From positions 806,001 to 870,000 of the forward strand of contig KN832875.1 in the NCBI GenBank assembly GCA_000827325.1: 64,000 bases of DNA, read 5' to 3'. How positions within the stretch are numbered: position 1 is the stretch's first letter; each line of letters begins with the position of its first letter. Origin of the DNA: Oidiodendron maius Zn (Eukaryota; Ascomycota; Leotiomycetes; Myxotrichaceae). The notes under the pieces are model-generated. The model was not told where the DNA came from, searched no databases, and saw only the letters and a program-made list of their open reading frames with translations. Made by a program: the position numbers and the translations under genes. Positions 1-12,385 of the stretch are shown piece after piece.

Positions 1-1693
1 TCCACATTATCGAATCCTACGTGAGCATGATGTGCATCTTCGACGTGGAGGAGGTCAGCTCCCTTCTCGACATGGTTGGAGCCGCCGAAGAGGGTATCGA
101 TTTCTTCGAGGGATACTTTCTTTGTTTCTGGAATACAGAACCAAACAAAGATTGCCATGCAAATATTGATGGAAAAGAAGAAGAAGAAGGTTTTCTGCAC
201 TTGAAGTTAGAATGAAAGGCATTTTGGTGGATTTGGGATCGGAGCAACATACAAATCCACAATTGGCCAAAAAGGTTGGGAAGAACTGTTGCAGGATGGA
301 GTTGGCAACATTTTGTGTCTGAGATGCCATACCAACGGCCTGCGCCCGAACATTCATCGAGAATACTTCGGAGGTCCAAATCCAGACAGTCGCACCCCAA
401 GAAGGCTTATAAAACAAGATGAAAAAGAAAAGTAGAAACACGATAGCAATGCCTACTGGCTCGGACTTGGAATCACCTGGGAGGGTAGGAGTCTTGAGAC
501 CAACCAAAGCAACAGCAAGCATGCACAGAGCCATTCCTAGAGCTCCAACTATAAGTACAGCTTTTCGACCAAAACGATCGACTGTCCAGACAGCGTTCAG
601 CGTGAAGATAATACCAAATGTTGCATTTAGAGCGTTGATGAGTGCGATCTTGGAAGAACTTGTGAAGACCTTCTTATAAATAGCAGTCGAATAAGTGTTA
701 AGTGTCCCCTGACCTGTGAGCTGTTGGCCGATATTAATGACGAATGCAAGGAGCAACCGTTTCCGCACTGAGCGATCCTTCCAGAGTGCAGCATATGTAC
801 TTGAGATGGCTTCTTTCTCGAACTCAATAGCCTCCCGAATCGCGAGGATCTCATCCTCAACCTCTTGCTCCGTCGGGCGAACACGGGTAAGAGAGGCACG
901 GGCTTTTTCGATTTGATTGCCATGTTGAATGTACCATCTGGGGGTTTCTGGGATGAATGGAAGCAGTATGAGGATGATGACTGGTACTAGCATCTGGAAA
1001 ATAACGACCATCTTCCAGTCCCACTCCCCGAGCTTTGCGGAATGCAGCGAGCATGCATAATTGACCCAATAGGCAATGAAAGAGCCGACTGAGTAAAACA
1101 TTTGCCAAAAGGCCATGATCTGCCCACGGATTTCAGCTGGTGCAAGCTCTCCAATATATACTGGCCCTGCCGCTACATGAAAGGTGAGCCAAGGTCCGGT
1201 TTGAGGTTATAACCCAGGATACTTACTCAGAGCAATTCCTTGGCCAAGGCCAATAACGACACGTCCGGCAATGAAGCACCCGAGCTGCCCGCGCGGAGAG
1301 AAGGTCTGGATAAATGTCGCAATAATTGTTAGAACACAGCCAATAGCCATCCCCCATCGTCGTCCAAGGAAGTCAGCCAGTGGCCCGCCGAGGAACCATC
1401 CAGCAACAATTGCACCGACTGTATAGGAAGTATTGATGGCACCAATTTTCTCGGAATCCTATCATTATTAGCTTCCGGTCAGGCTTTGAATATGATTAAA
1501 CCCTACTGGATGACCGAAATATGCCACCCAGTGCTTAGATCCTTGAACGGAATTGTACACAGATGCATCATAGCCATACAACACCATACAAGCCGCTGCT
1601 ACCAGCGAGATGTACCTAAGGATCCGTAAGTGCATAGATCAGGTCGATGACCTATAGAACCCACCAATTGTATATTCTCGTTTTGTCAACCAT
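1..1693 (-). CDS. MFS sugar transporter (3' end beyond window)
   Basis: Proton-coupled sugar/quinate-type permease of the major facilitator superfamily, expected in the plasma membrane. Proposed coding exons on the minus strand are 1693-1665, 1615-1507, 1458-1227, 1172-253 and 194-1, all with GT..AG introns and consistent phase. The product begins [14 protein letters not shown], followed by the first membrane segment. Visible family marks are GRRWG after helix 2, the central PETPRW motif before the cytoplasmic loop, QQLTGQG in helix 7, DRFGRK, and a C-terminal [12 protein letters not shown] motif. About 495 residues are visible and the family is usually 500-550 aa, so only a few C-terminal residues should be missing. 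A 38-codon upstream ORF (1851-1735) precedes the chosen start. The substrate cannot be assigned from sequence; hexose, disaccharide and quinate carriers all share these motifs. Confidence 0.9.
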
Positions 1694-2920
1694 GGTTGCC
1701 ACTGAAGGTAGATGTACTGAGTACGAAGGTTCTCTCAGGAAGGTAATGCCACGTGCAGAAGGGCTTCACTGGCAACGTCCCCAAACACTTCTAGGACTCT
1801 TAAGAAAATGTAGCTGAGTTCCTTGTAGTTCTCCTGAAGGGGGCGAGCCATGGTTAAGTATCCCCTCTGGAGTAACAGAAGTACAGGCGGATGCCACCTT
1901 GCCCTTGTCACTCACCAGGCTGGTGGCCGCAAAATCCCCAGACCTACCAGCTACACTGGGCTATCACCGGCCGAAGTTGGCCAACCGACCCGACATATTA
2001 AGTGCTGACTCCGGATGATTTGATGGATGCAGGACTAAACACGGGAATATTCGAGCGGAAGCCAATAGGAAATTTCAATATTCAGGAAGCAAGGAACGTT
2101 GTGCATGCTTCTCCAGAGCTCTGACCCGCTTGTCGCTCAGTTAGTGCGGAGAATCTGAGAGTTTGAATTTCCGCGAATGGAACGTTTTCCCGCTCTTGAA
2201 GCGAGAAAGCCTCCCTCTTTTTTTCCCCACGAGGCGATCTTGTTGCTTAAGTTATTATTGGTTAGTTCATCTTCCACACTTTCAAGGATATCGCAATCAG
2301 AAAGGCTCTCTTGAGACTTGGCGGAGTACCCCATGTAAAGGGCTCAGGGGATAGCGGGATTGTAGGGCTCGCTGTGAGATCCACGGCCTGGGCTCTCCTA
2401 CTATGGACCGAAGAGATTTCAATATTCGACGAAAGAAAATACCTGTGGAAATGAGAAGTGTCCTCCCTAGTGACGCCAACCTTAGGTTCTGATCGAGACG
2501 TGATGAGGCTGATGAGCAATAATCGAAGTTCAGCGAGAGGTTACGGTTGGCGGACGAGCAAACCGAGAGGAAGCTGAGCTGTCTAAGGCAAATATTCATA
2601 TTCGTATGAGGCGCGGTACACAGGTAGAGTAAAAGATCAGAACAATAGCAGGACACTCTTGACGAGGTGTCGTCAGATATGGAGTGTTATTTGCTTCATA
2701 GGAATGCCAATCCAAGAAAGGCCATATCTGTTCCAGAGTGGGCCTGAAACAGCAAACATCGTGCAATCAAGATATTACTTTCGATTCATACCCCATAAGA
2801 GCAACTGGTAAAAAAACACTCCTGAACCATAAGACGCCATTTCCGAGAGTGAGGGCCAGTTCGTGCGTGGAATGCTTAGTCACCTCGAACCAGACCGATG
2901 ACCTCCAGCCAACCAACCAA
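1694..2920. promoter_or_regulatory. Divergent intergenic region, MFS transporter / Pol X
   Basis: This 1.2-kb gap separates two divergent genes and must hold both promoters. Apart from the short uORF at 1735-1851, I see no convincing gene. The small frames at 2137-2660 on both strands have no family features and look like chance. No clear repeat or RNA gene was recognised. Confidence 0.5.
1735..1851 (-). other. Upstream ORF in the leader of the MFS transporter
   Basis: An ATG at 1851 opens a 38-codon frame that stops at 1735-1737, 42 bases before the transporter start at 1693. It does not join in frame to the transporter exons. It could be a uORF dampening translation, or it may lie outside the transcript. 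No conservation could be checked. Confidence 0.35.
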
Positions 2921-5462
2921 ATGATACATACTCATACAGAACATGCTACGCAGAATGGGAAATATGCGCCGCCCCTTCCAGTATGTATTTCAACGTCTAT
3001 ACTACATATCCAATACAGTGGTATCTTTCCTGTCATGAGCATGGTTGGTCTTCTTGCTTTAAAATATTCTTTTCATTCGCGAATATTGATATGAATTTTT
3101 GAAGGCTGTCCACGACGCCAACTTAGATGCGAAGCAGTCGTTCTTCCGCCAGCTCTCGGCTCTGAGAGAGAGCTCGGATGAAGAACAGGAGATAGATAAT
3201 TCCCGAACCTTTTTAAGAAAGAGAAAGAAGCTTCCAACTACGCCGTCTGTTTCTTTCATGCTGACAACATCCCGCATTCGCAAAGTTATTTTCGAGAAAG
3301 AGCATGGGCTGCAACGTACCACATCTGAGCCAGCACCAAGTGATAGGTTAATCCAAGAAATGCCTCCAGTTCTTAAGGGGCCGCCGTCACATCTGTCTGA
3401 GCCGATATCGATCTTGTCCCCAGACGCCTCACTAATAAGAGCTACGTCAGTGCAGAGCTCGCATGCTTGGCGAGACACCATATCTAATCCTACGCTCGGA
3501 GCAGACTCGCTGGTGCTGAATTACAGTACGGGAATTGAATCAATGCTTGGGAAGAGAAATCACTCCGGATCGGTGCCTCCGAACGGCAAGAAGAAATTAC
3601 GAAAGAGATCCACAGTTGAGCTAGTTCCTGAGAGCGAGCAAATCTTCCAAGGCAAAGTATTTTACTACGTCCCACCGGATGACAAGGCTCAGCCACGACG
3701 CATCAGGATCAATAAAGCAATAAAATTTGGTGCAGCATGGACGACAGAGTTATCCCTGAGCACAACCCACATCGTGGTGGATAAGACTCTTACTTTCAAG
3801 GATGTGATGACATTCCTGAAGCTTGAAACTCTACCCTCGAATATAATCATGGTATCGGAAGATTATCCCATTGACTCCATAGAGTCTAGATTTTTACTTG
3901 ATCCGAAGCAAAAACAGTACACGGTCAGCGGCTATCAGGAGATGAGCAAAGTAGAAAGGGCAGCCCCTCCTTCCCCGACAATGTCAGAGCACGCGAGTGA
4001 AGATACTGCGGCTTTAAAACAACCGCCATCTCATAGTAAAGAGCTGGTGCATGGTAGCGAAATAGATGATACTTCTGCCAGAGTACAGATTAGCCAACCG
4101 CAAAATCACGACATGGGTCCCAGGGGGAAGCGATCGGAGGCAGCAGATATGCACAGTTTGCAGGAGATGACACGCAGTACAAGCCCCATACTTGCTGCGA
4201 AACTTATTCCTTTTGGAGATGATCATAAAAAGATGATCAAGTTGGCACGAAGTATGGAACATATACCTATCAATGATGAAGATGATGACCAAGAGGATGA
4301 CATACCTCCATCCCGAGACCAATCGGACGAATCAGGCTCAGACGTGGAACCTCGACGGCCCTCTTCTCACAACCGGCCCAAGTCAAAACGGAAGGGTTCT
4401 AGGAATTTGTCATTTAATCAGGAAGGCTTCACGTGCATGACTGGAGGCACTGGAATTACCACTGATTCGAATCCTAACGCGCGGACTATCGAAATTCTGC
4501 AAAAAATGGCCGACTATTACGTTGAGACCAAGGATCACTGGCGCCAATCAGCTTATCGCAAGACAATTGGAGTTCTACGTAAACAAAATACCAAGATATC
4601 TTCCTACGATGAAGCAATTCGTCTTCCGACTATCGGCCATAGGCTGGCTCTGAAAATAGAAGAAATCGTACTCACTAACGGCTTAAGGAGACTTAATGAT
4701 GTAGTGTCAGATCCCCGCTTTCATGTTCTCCAGACTTTTATGAATATCTATTGCGTGGGGATTAATCAGGCTTGGAATTGGGTTCAGCAGGGCCATACAA
4801 GCTTGGAGGATCTCAAGGCCCATGTTAGCCTGACCAAAAATCAGCAGCTTGGGATTGAGCACTATGATGAATTTTTGACGCGAATCCCTCGAGAGGAAGT
4901 GACCGCACTTGGCAATTTCGTGAGAGATGCCGCCGTTTCTATTGATCCAAAGGTGGAGGTCATAATTGGTGGAAGCTATAGGCGAGGGGCTTCCAGTTCG
5001 GGCGATATTGATTTCATATTAACCAAACGCTCTACAACCTCCAGCCAGGAGTTGTTAGAGTTCCTCACGAGTCTCACAAATCATCTTACCAAGGTTGGCT
5101 TTCTGGTAGCGGCTCTTTTGACGCCGTCGCAGACCGGGTCCAAATGGCACGGGTGCTGCGTCCTCCCTGGCATATTGAAGTCGATCTGGAGAAGGATCGA
5201 TTTCCTTCTAGTCCCAGGAAGCGAGTTAGGAGCAGCGCTGATCTATTTCACTGGAGACGACATTTTCAACCGAAGCATCCGACTTCTGGCAAGCAAGAAA
5301 GGGTGGCGACTAAACCAGAGAGGCCTCTACAAGGACGTACTGCGGGGGCCGGGAAGAGTGAGGCTGAATGAGGGATCACTTATTGAAGGCGCTGATGAGA
5401 ATAAAATATTCGCCGCCCTAGGTGTTCCATGGAGGCCACCTGAGCAGCGCATATGTAATTGA
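2921..5462 (+). CDS. POL4: Family X DNA polymerase (Pol4 / Pol lambda-mu type)
   Basis: Gap-filling DNA polymerase for base excision repair and non-homologous end joining. The main exon has no in-frame ATG at its left end. I propose a 20-codon first exon at 2921-2980 (ending APPLP), an intron at 2981-3104 (GTATGT..GAAG) and exon 2 at 3105-5462, giving 805 aa. Features in order: a Ser/Lys-rich N terminus, a BRCT-like segment around residues 200-285, an acidic disordered linker, then the 8-kDa and helix-hairpin-helix region from about residue 475 (LPTIGHRLA; CVGINQA). The palm carries GGSYRRG and GDID near 642-656, with two catalytic aspartates, and RRIDFL near 715 with the third. The YFTG..FNRS motif follows near 735. 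All catalytic residues are present, so it should be active. The first exon is the least certain part; the first in-frame ATG within exon 2 would remove about 70 residues. Confidence 0.88.
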
Positions 5463-5592
5463 TAGTCTTCGTCGATGGACCCGTCATAAATCCAATCCTA
5501 TTTCTATGGTTTAAGCCTGTCGTCTGCTATGTAGTAGATTGTAACACGACACATATATCCAATGGAAGACATGGCCTTTCAAAGGGGATGAT

Positions 5593-6351
5593 CTATTTAC
5601 CAAGGGGTCGCGGTTGTCGAAGCATGATGGTATTGATTCCAGGCTCCTTTCCTCCCCACTTTGATAAGTCCACTCTCAAGAGGTCTATATCTCGGAAGCC
5701 AAACTTTTTATAGAGAGGATAGCCTGTCGGTGTAGACTCAACGTAAGTCTTTCGACCTTCGGCATCTGCTAGAGAAAGCACATGGCTCAGAAGCATGGTA
5801 GCCAGGCCCTTCCTTTGGTACGATGGATCTGTACTTAAAAGAGATAATGCTTGGTCACATCATCAGTCATCCTCTTGCCTAGATAGATTTCATGAAATTT
5901 CCCAATACTTACCATACATGTCTTCAAGGTCGACGTACTTCTTCATCAGGCGGGCCAACTCTCCAAACTTAAAATTGCACAACTCCACATTAGCACCTAA
6001 TGGCCATTCTTGAAGTGTTCCCTCGGCCCTGGCTCTCTCCTTCTCCTGCTCTTCCCGATCTCTCTCCAGTTTCTCCTCCTCGCTAAACTTATAGGGGAAA
6101 TACCATCGCGCCCATGCAACTATCTTCCCGGTGCTCACCTCCGTGACCTTGAAATTGCGGTTTTCAGGCCGAGACATGAAGCGGAGGAAACGCGCTCGAA
6201 GCCATCGGCGCCTCTCGTCATCTGTGACTATCTCACTAAGAAAGCAGAAGGAGCCAAAGTAATCATTGCGAAAGGCACTCAAATAGACATCGATCATCTG
6301 TTCGATGTCCTCGGGGGCGCAAGCGCCGAGAATAAAGTCCTCTCGAGCCAT
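5593..6351 (-). CDS. GNAT-family N-acetyltransferase
   Basis: Small acetyl-CoA-dependent acyltransferase of the GNAT fold, 224 aa. Exon 1 is 6351-5913 and exon 2 is 5828-5593, with intron donor GTAAGT and acceptor TACAG. The join restores the acetyl-CoA pyrophosphate-binding signature as YQRKGLATML, which is split by the intron. The N-terminal part (APEDIEQMIDVYLSAF) is typical of fungal GNAT proteins that recognise small molecules. The C-terminal half has the usual alpha/beta core (ESTPTGYPLYKKFGF). The start at 6351 gives a compact N terminus (MAREDFILG); an in-frame ATG at 6399 would add 16 residues. The substrate is unknown. The gene is convergent with the polymerase, its stop lying only 130 bp from the polymerase stop. 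Confidence 0.88.
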
Positions 6352-7216
6352 TGCTCGAAAGCAAAGATTGGCAATTGAGAGATACCCGTGCTTGGACACC
6401 CGAATCTGAATGCAATTTTCTGTGTATGGACGTATTTAGAATAATGAGAATAGAGATTGTGGAAAGAAAGAATGGAGGACACTTCTCATCTAAGAAATCC
6501 GGACATTCGGCGCCCTTTAAGTCAGGTTCGGCGAGCCAAATCCGGACTGCTAGATAGCGTCTAGGCCATCCTTTGTAGGTGAGTAAATCCGGCCCAAAAA
6601 GCGGATGCTTAGAAAGGTATACAAGGAAGTCCAAACGACAACAGAATTACCTTTGAACATGACGGACTGCGCTGCATTTTCAACGTTTCCCTTCTCGATG
6701 TGTAAATTCTGTAGGTAATTTGGTGTGTGAACCTACCTAGGTCCGCGACTCGAATGAAAAATGAATCACGCTATCACGTGATTGACCTTCTTCAGAGCGC
6801 GAATGCGAAAAAGACGACAACCGGAATCTCTCCTCTAGAGGGAAAGGGGCTAAAATTTCGAGAACCGTGCCACCCAGGGCGCGCGAGATTATATACCTGC
6901 ACAAATTTATCATTACCCTGTGGCTTAGGAAGTGCCGATGTCGAAGATGAGACGATTGGCTTGATCGAAGCTTGGAGATTGAAGTCTTCCCCTTGTCGTT
7001 CTCGTTCATCTAATCTTACTGCTGTTCGCCGTTTCTTCTGTACGACCGACCTCTTCGAGAAACTTCTGCCCTCTCAACACCTTGGTACGAGATACCGCGG
7101 TCCATTTTGGCTGCTCGCGTCGCATCATCTGACCATTGCACGCGCAGATTCATTGCGCATGAGCCGAACCCTTTCGTCTGTCAGAACCGCGGCATCACCT
7201 CCTTTACACCGAAAAG
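6352..7216. promoter_or_regulatory. Divergent promoter region, GNAT / unknown protein
   Basis: This 865-bp gap lies between two divergent starts. It holds a perfect 10-bp palindrome ATCACGTGAT at 6773-6782, an E-box-type bHLH site. The stretch at 7000-7216 is pyrimidine-rich, like a fungal transcription start zone. Frames within it show no family features and I regard them as non-coding. Confidence 0.5.
6773..6782. promoter_or_regulatory. Palindromic E-box ATCACGTGAT
   Basis: A perfect 10-bp palindrome with core CACGTG, located between the divergent GNAT and unknown-protein genes. In fungi this core is bound by bHLH factors such as Cbf1. Binding here is inferred, not shown. Confidence 0.45.
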
Positions 7217-9923
7217 ATGCAGCAGACCGAGACCGTAACCGCTACAATGGCAGCATATCCAGCGCTACCCGCATCCCCCACCCTGACAAATCCTGACATG
7301 ATTCTCCCTTATGGTGAGTACGATTCGACACCTTCTCCTTCTCGACGCTCTTACCGACAGGACGCAGACGACGACGAATGGGGAGATTCTGCGACTTCCA
7401 GTATGCCATTCTCCATTGGACCACCCCGCGCATCTCTTGGCTCAGTGACACCGATTACGCCCATAATATACGGAAATGGAACCATGCTGTCTGATATCGG
7501 TGAAGTTACTGAGGTGGAAAGCACTCCTGGGCGCAAGTTACCGGGCCCTGCAGAGAGGAGACTCCTTAAGCAAGCCCAAGGCCCTCTGCGATCAAATTCT
7601 CCAGCAAGCCATGGTGGCACACAGCGGGTTAAAACAGGGCTGCATGGGAGGAAGGTTTCAATGGAGTCGACAAGTACAGTTACTGAGGAACCTCAATCGA
7701 CAGAGCTGTTCAAGGACTTTGATGATTCTGTCAGTGTAGATGATAGCAATTTTCAGGGAGATGACGAGGGGAGCATCGCAGACTCATATACCGAGGAAGT
7801 GGTTGCAATGGAAATACAACGCCTATCAAAATTAGAGAACAGCCTTGGCAGAGACGATGACCCGAATTCAAGCGCAGCCCTAAGCAGGAGGGCTGAACAG
7901 ATATTACTGAATGCAAAGAAGCGGCTAAATGTAGGACCAAACAAGAGTCCAATGTTGCAGTTTAAGGAGCTAATATCTGGTGCAGAATATGGAGGGAAAC
8001 CTCACAAGAGCTCGTAGCTCATTGTATATCACACCGTCCGGTTTAATGTCGTCAATACATAGCAGCAGTCCATTATCGAGATCAACTCCCTCTCCTCAAA
8101 ATGATCATAGGATACTACCACAGCTTGGCGTGCCACCTGCTAAACACCGTCAACTTGATGCAGCTGTTGATGTATCAAATGCCGGTTCAGGACACTCAAG
8201 AACCTACAGTGAAACTTCAATTGCATCAAGTCTTCGAACTCCACTTCCTGTCCAGCAAGCGACCACCGGGGCTCAATATATAGATAAGACAAAGGTTGAC
8301 AATATTCGAACCTCCCCGCCTTCGAATAACAGCCGAACATCGCCCCCTTCCAATAAAAGCCGGAGAACCTCTCAAGAGGATCTTAGGTCGTCCGATATTT
8401 CATCGCCATTTAACAGAGGCTCGCCTCCACCTAGTGTACATCTGCGATCCCTGACTGAGGATGAAGCCATTCCTGAATTCGAGGTGGACCGCGCTAGCAG
8501 TCGGTCCGCATTCGAAGACGAATATCTCGATTCGAGCGGCGAGCAACGAATTCTAAGTCGATCTACATCTGCTATGCAAATGAGAGACCTTCGCGATCAG
8601 ATGCATGATTTGAAAGGGAGGTTGTCAGTTTTACGGGATCGTGCGAGAGATGAGAGTATGAAGCGACGAAGTTTACAGAGCCTTAGAACGCCCAGCCCTT
8701 TCACAGCTGCGGAGCAGTGGTATACCACCGATAAGAGTTATGTTGCTCCTGGAGTCACTGTCGATGCCGGTATTGGGCAAGCTGCCGGAGCAAAGATCGA
8801 GTTAATATCTCATTCGGTAGATGACGGTGTACGTGAGGTTGAGGAGAGCGCCGTAACCAAGCTAACAGAATCTGTCAATTCTGAAACTGCAAGCGTCTAT
8901 GAAGAGGCTAGTGAGAATCACCATGTCGCGGATGACATATTGGAAAGCCACGAGCCTGAGGGCTCCCAGGATGTTGAAGAAAAATCTTTTGGGAAGAACG
9001 ACGAAGAGTATGGAGATGAGGAACCTGTCGACAATATTGATGACGATTATGAAGACCTTGCAAGTCACGACGAGAACGATGTTTATGAAAGCGATGCATC
9101 AATCTATCATGACGCTACCTCCATATCTCACGAGGATCGGGAAGACGCGTTTGATTACGAGCATTTCTTTCTCCATAGCGCAATGGGAACTATTAACCAA
9201 CAGCGTCTCGAAAGAAGAGGCAGTTTCAGCTCTGAAGACTCTGCAGACACTGCTCGAGGACCTCCAGCCAGTCAAAGCCGATCTTTGGGTAATTTCAGAT
9301 CTAAGAGTGCAGCTTCCATCTCAACAATGAACACATTTGCAACTGCGACTGAGGGACTCGATTCCGAGGTTGATGACCAGATATCTCAATATGAGTACGA
9401 TGTTCAGCAGGCTGTGGCAGTACCTGTCAGTCCCGTAACGGCTGATGCGGTCAAGCGCTCCACCGTTGTTTCTACTATGAAGAGTCCTTTGAGTGGTGGG
9501 GAAACTCCAACGACGGATGCTGCACGGCCGGTTTCTGCGATTTACAACCCGGAAGGCCGGAATGGCACGACCGTCCACCGACCATCAGTTGCGTCTTTTG
9601 ACTCTTTCCAGTCTACAGGCACCACACGCAGCTTTCCTCTGGTTAACAAAACCAAGTCTCACAAGTTAGTGAGATCGAACAGTATCTTGGACCATCTTCC
9701 GGGTCAACAGAATGGGTCGATTAATGGGGACCGTTCTCAGGCGTCCCCAGTTCAACTGCTGCCCAAAGAGGATCAGATTTTGCTCGAGAAGCTGGTTGCT
9801 ACTCTAGGAAAATGTGTTTCTGGTCTACAAGAGGCTCAGAGAGGAAGTCTCGAAGCCAACATGTGGAGACGACGATTAGAAGCCGCGAGAAAAATTCTCG
9901 ACGGCGAAGAGGTCCCTATTTGA
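7217..9923 (+). CDS. Conserved-looking disordered/coiled-coil protein, function unknown
   Basis: I do not recognise this protein. Exons 7217-7930 and 7986-9923 join across a 55-bp intron (GTAGGA..TGCAG), restoring a helical segment that reads AKKRLNNMEGNLTRARSSL, giving 883 aa. The N terminus is Pro/Ser/Asp-rich. A mid-protein coiled coil (DLRDQMHDLKGRLSVLRDRAR) follows, then a very acidic stretch (about residues 540-620) and a C-terminal helix with LLEKLVATLGKCVSGLQEA. There are many Ser-Pro sites and no enzyme motif or membrane segment, so it may be a scaffold or cytoskeletal protein, but that is only a guess. The start is uncertain: an alternative has ATG at 7311-7313 immediately followed by a 47-bp intron (7314-7360), giving a product beginning M-DADDDEWGD. 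Confidence 0.75.
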
Positions 9924-10532
9924 AAACGACTAGCTGAACGTAAACCGAAAATCCCTCATGTCTTCAATGGTACATACTTGTCGCGAATGTAAGAGATATT
10001 TGAGGAGCAAGAAGGCGCATCTTTGTATGGAGCTACCGGTAACTTGATGTCTTTCAGGTTGATACCCCATTTGGTTTGGCAGGACGGCTTCACGATTAGC
10101 GTATAGCTTGAAACAAGTAGCCAGGCTAATAAAACATAATGTCTTTTGCTTGATCGTGAATCTGACTTGAGAAGTAATTTCCGTTTATCGTTGTAGGTAT
10201 TTCCGGTATTTCGGTTTTAGATTTTCGGAGGTATGCATATAAGTATACAGGAATTCCATTCCGTAAAGTGTGAAAGACCCGTGCACTACTCAATTTGGCC
10301 TGTTTGTCCAGGTTATACGCGAATTACCCCGCAACCTCTAAATAGGACACAGGTATTGCGAGAGGTGAATTTTGGTAAAAGGAGGCAAAGAGGAGAGGGT
10401 GCAGGTCGCGGGGGCGGAAGGGGAGGGGGGGGGGTTTACTGAAAGTCAACTGGACGACGGGTCCTTGTGGTTATACATGTTCAAATCAAGCGCACATTAG
10501 GAAGATAATGAAATCGCCATAGAAGTATAGCA
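9924..10532. other. Convergent 3' intergenic region
   Basis: This 609-bp region lies between the stop codons of two convergent genes, so it is expected to hold two 3' UTRs and poly(A) signals. Its only marked feature is a G-rich block at 10397-10434. No gene was seen. Confidence 0.5.
10397..10434 (+). repeat. G-tract with G-quadruplex potential
   Basis: Four plus-strand G runs of 3, 5, 4 and 10 bases (10397-10399, 10410-10414, 10420-10423, 10425-10434) fit a G-quadruplex pattern with loops of 10, 5 and 1 bases. It lies between two convergent genes. Whether it folds or affects termination is unknown. Confidence 0.6.
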
Positions 10533-12385
10533 TTATGGCCTGAGGGGTGGAGATACAGATATAGTAGGCAAATCCTTGATATCCACGTGCTCCTGTGTAG
10601 CCAAATCTACCACCCGAACAGCCTCTATATTTAAGATCCCAACTCTTAACGCCATGAATTTCAACTCTACTTCATAGCACGATGACGGTGCGAGGGGACC
10701 AACTCTAGTATCGCTACTCATACAAATGATATCCGTAGGCTCGAGAGCTGAGTTGTGCTGCATGGCGTAGACAATGGTCTCGTCGACCACGGCATCTGCA
10801 ATCTTATGATCCTTCCGAGGACCTGCATGCCCAGTAGACGGCGGCCTAGTTATACGAGCATCGGTTCGCCGACGTTTAGGAAGCACCGTGAGAACAAGTT
10901 TACGAGGCCGGTCAGATTGGTTGACGATGAAAACGGACCAGTTGAAGGGGATGCCGGGATATATGGGATTGTCCCCAACCGGGCCAGTGAAGGTCATTGT
11001 AACGCCAAAGTCAGGAACCGATGGATTTCGCTGGTGACGAGTTGCGACCTCTATAGATGGTAAGGCATCTGGCCGAGTAATGGCTAGGGACGACACGGTT
11101 GGAACGGTCTCAAAGGTGGAGCTATCAATCGAGAGCTGAGATGGTCTATTCGGCCGGTGAATAGGCTGTGCTGGGTGACCAAAACCGGCATTAACTGGCG
11201 GGGTAAAGTCAACGGCGGTAGTCCAACTCATCGATATTTGTGGCATGCAAACGTGAGAGACATTTGCGGTTGCTGCGATCGAAATATCAAGAGACCGGAC
11301 CAGAGATTTATTAGGAACATCCAGGTCATCCGGGGTTATTCGATATAGGAATGTAAGGTCATCCTGTGGAAGGCTCGTGATAGGCAGCTTCATCCCCGAC
11401 GCGCTATTGAGGTCTTCTACATTGCCACCAGTAACGTTGACAACCACTTTCCATACCGACATCTCGCAATTTGCGTAAGGCGTGATGTCAATATCCAACG
11501 AGGCAATTATTGTAGGAGTTGTAGGCGACGTAGTAGGTCTTGAGTATTTCACACGTGCATTGATGGCTGGATATACTTTGAAGGCCTGGCGAGAGATGTT
11601 CCTCAGGGATCGCATCATCTCTTTGGCCACCAGGCCAGCTGGTGCAACTCGAGATACTCTTAGAGCAGAGAGTCGTGGGTTAATAGCCCCAAGAGATGGG
11701 TCTCCGCTGAATGACTCTAGTAGATTCATACCTGATGGAACCTGGCTGGGAAGGTATTCGTCTTTCAAGATCTCTGTCTGCACTTGCTCCACTGGTTTGA
11801 GGCTCGCTGTGGCACAAAACACGACGGATGGATTCTGCAGGCGTAGTCGAGGCCTAACAAGGAAAGCCGATAACTTCCATACCACAAGTATATGCCCTTC
11901 TCCAGGATTTTCTTGCGTGTCATCAGTGCCTTGCACAACGATCAATGGGTCCTCAGCATCATCGACCGAGCCGCTGTAAATCAGTTCATGGCCAGGAGTT
12001 CCTTCTTGAGTTTCTGATAGTGCATTGACAACCTGTGCCTCCAGATTTATGGTGAGCCTTCCAAGGTACGATCGTAGTGTCTTTTCATCGAAATAGGGGG
12101 TCTGTAATATAATGTAGACGTTGACGGATTCATCTAGGATCTAGGGATGAGTAAGACACAGAGCTTGTACGGATGGTTTCTGTACTAACCGAAATAGAGA
12201 GCTTGTCTTTGTGGGATAGAGGCTAAGGGGGAGCCATTTCTGTCATCGAGGCGATCAACTGATCCGGCCAGGGCCTCTTCAATATTGAGATTACTTGCAG
12301 CAGGTACAATCGTGTCTAGAACAGCACTCTCAACGAAGTCTATACTTCCACGAGGGCGAGTTTCTGCTTCGCCGGACTCCGCCAT
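10533..12385 (-). CDS. TRS65: TRAPP II complex subunit Trs65
   Basis: Fungal subunit of the TRAPP II tethering complex, which activates Rab GTPases at the late Golgi. Exon 1 is 12385-12190 and exon 2 is 12133-10533; the intron has donor GTTAGT and an acceptor after ATCCTAG, and the product is 598 aa. The join gives RQALYFDESVNVYIIL, matching the conserved N-terminal beta-rich start of the family. The C-terminal part (GPLAPSSCYEVELKFMALRVGILNIEAVRVVDL, in pieces) resembles the conserved Trs65 Ig-like end, which terminates soon after EHVDIKDLP. A Pro/Ser-rich variable linker lies in the middle. The start MAESGEAE at 12385 was chosen over an in-frame upstream ATG at 12457 because it is shorter and gives a normal N terminus. 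The gene shares a 416-bp promoter with PRP40. Confidence 0.85.

Noticed and set aside
2738-3094. 118-aa frame overlapping the proposed first Pol X exon
   Set aside because: Only its part 2921-2980 appears useful, as a spliced first exon; the rest has no features.
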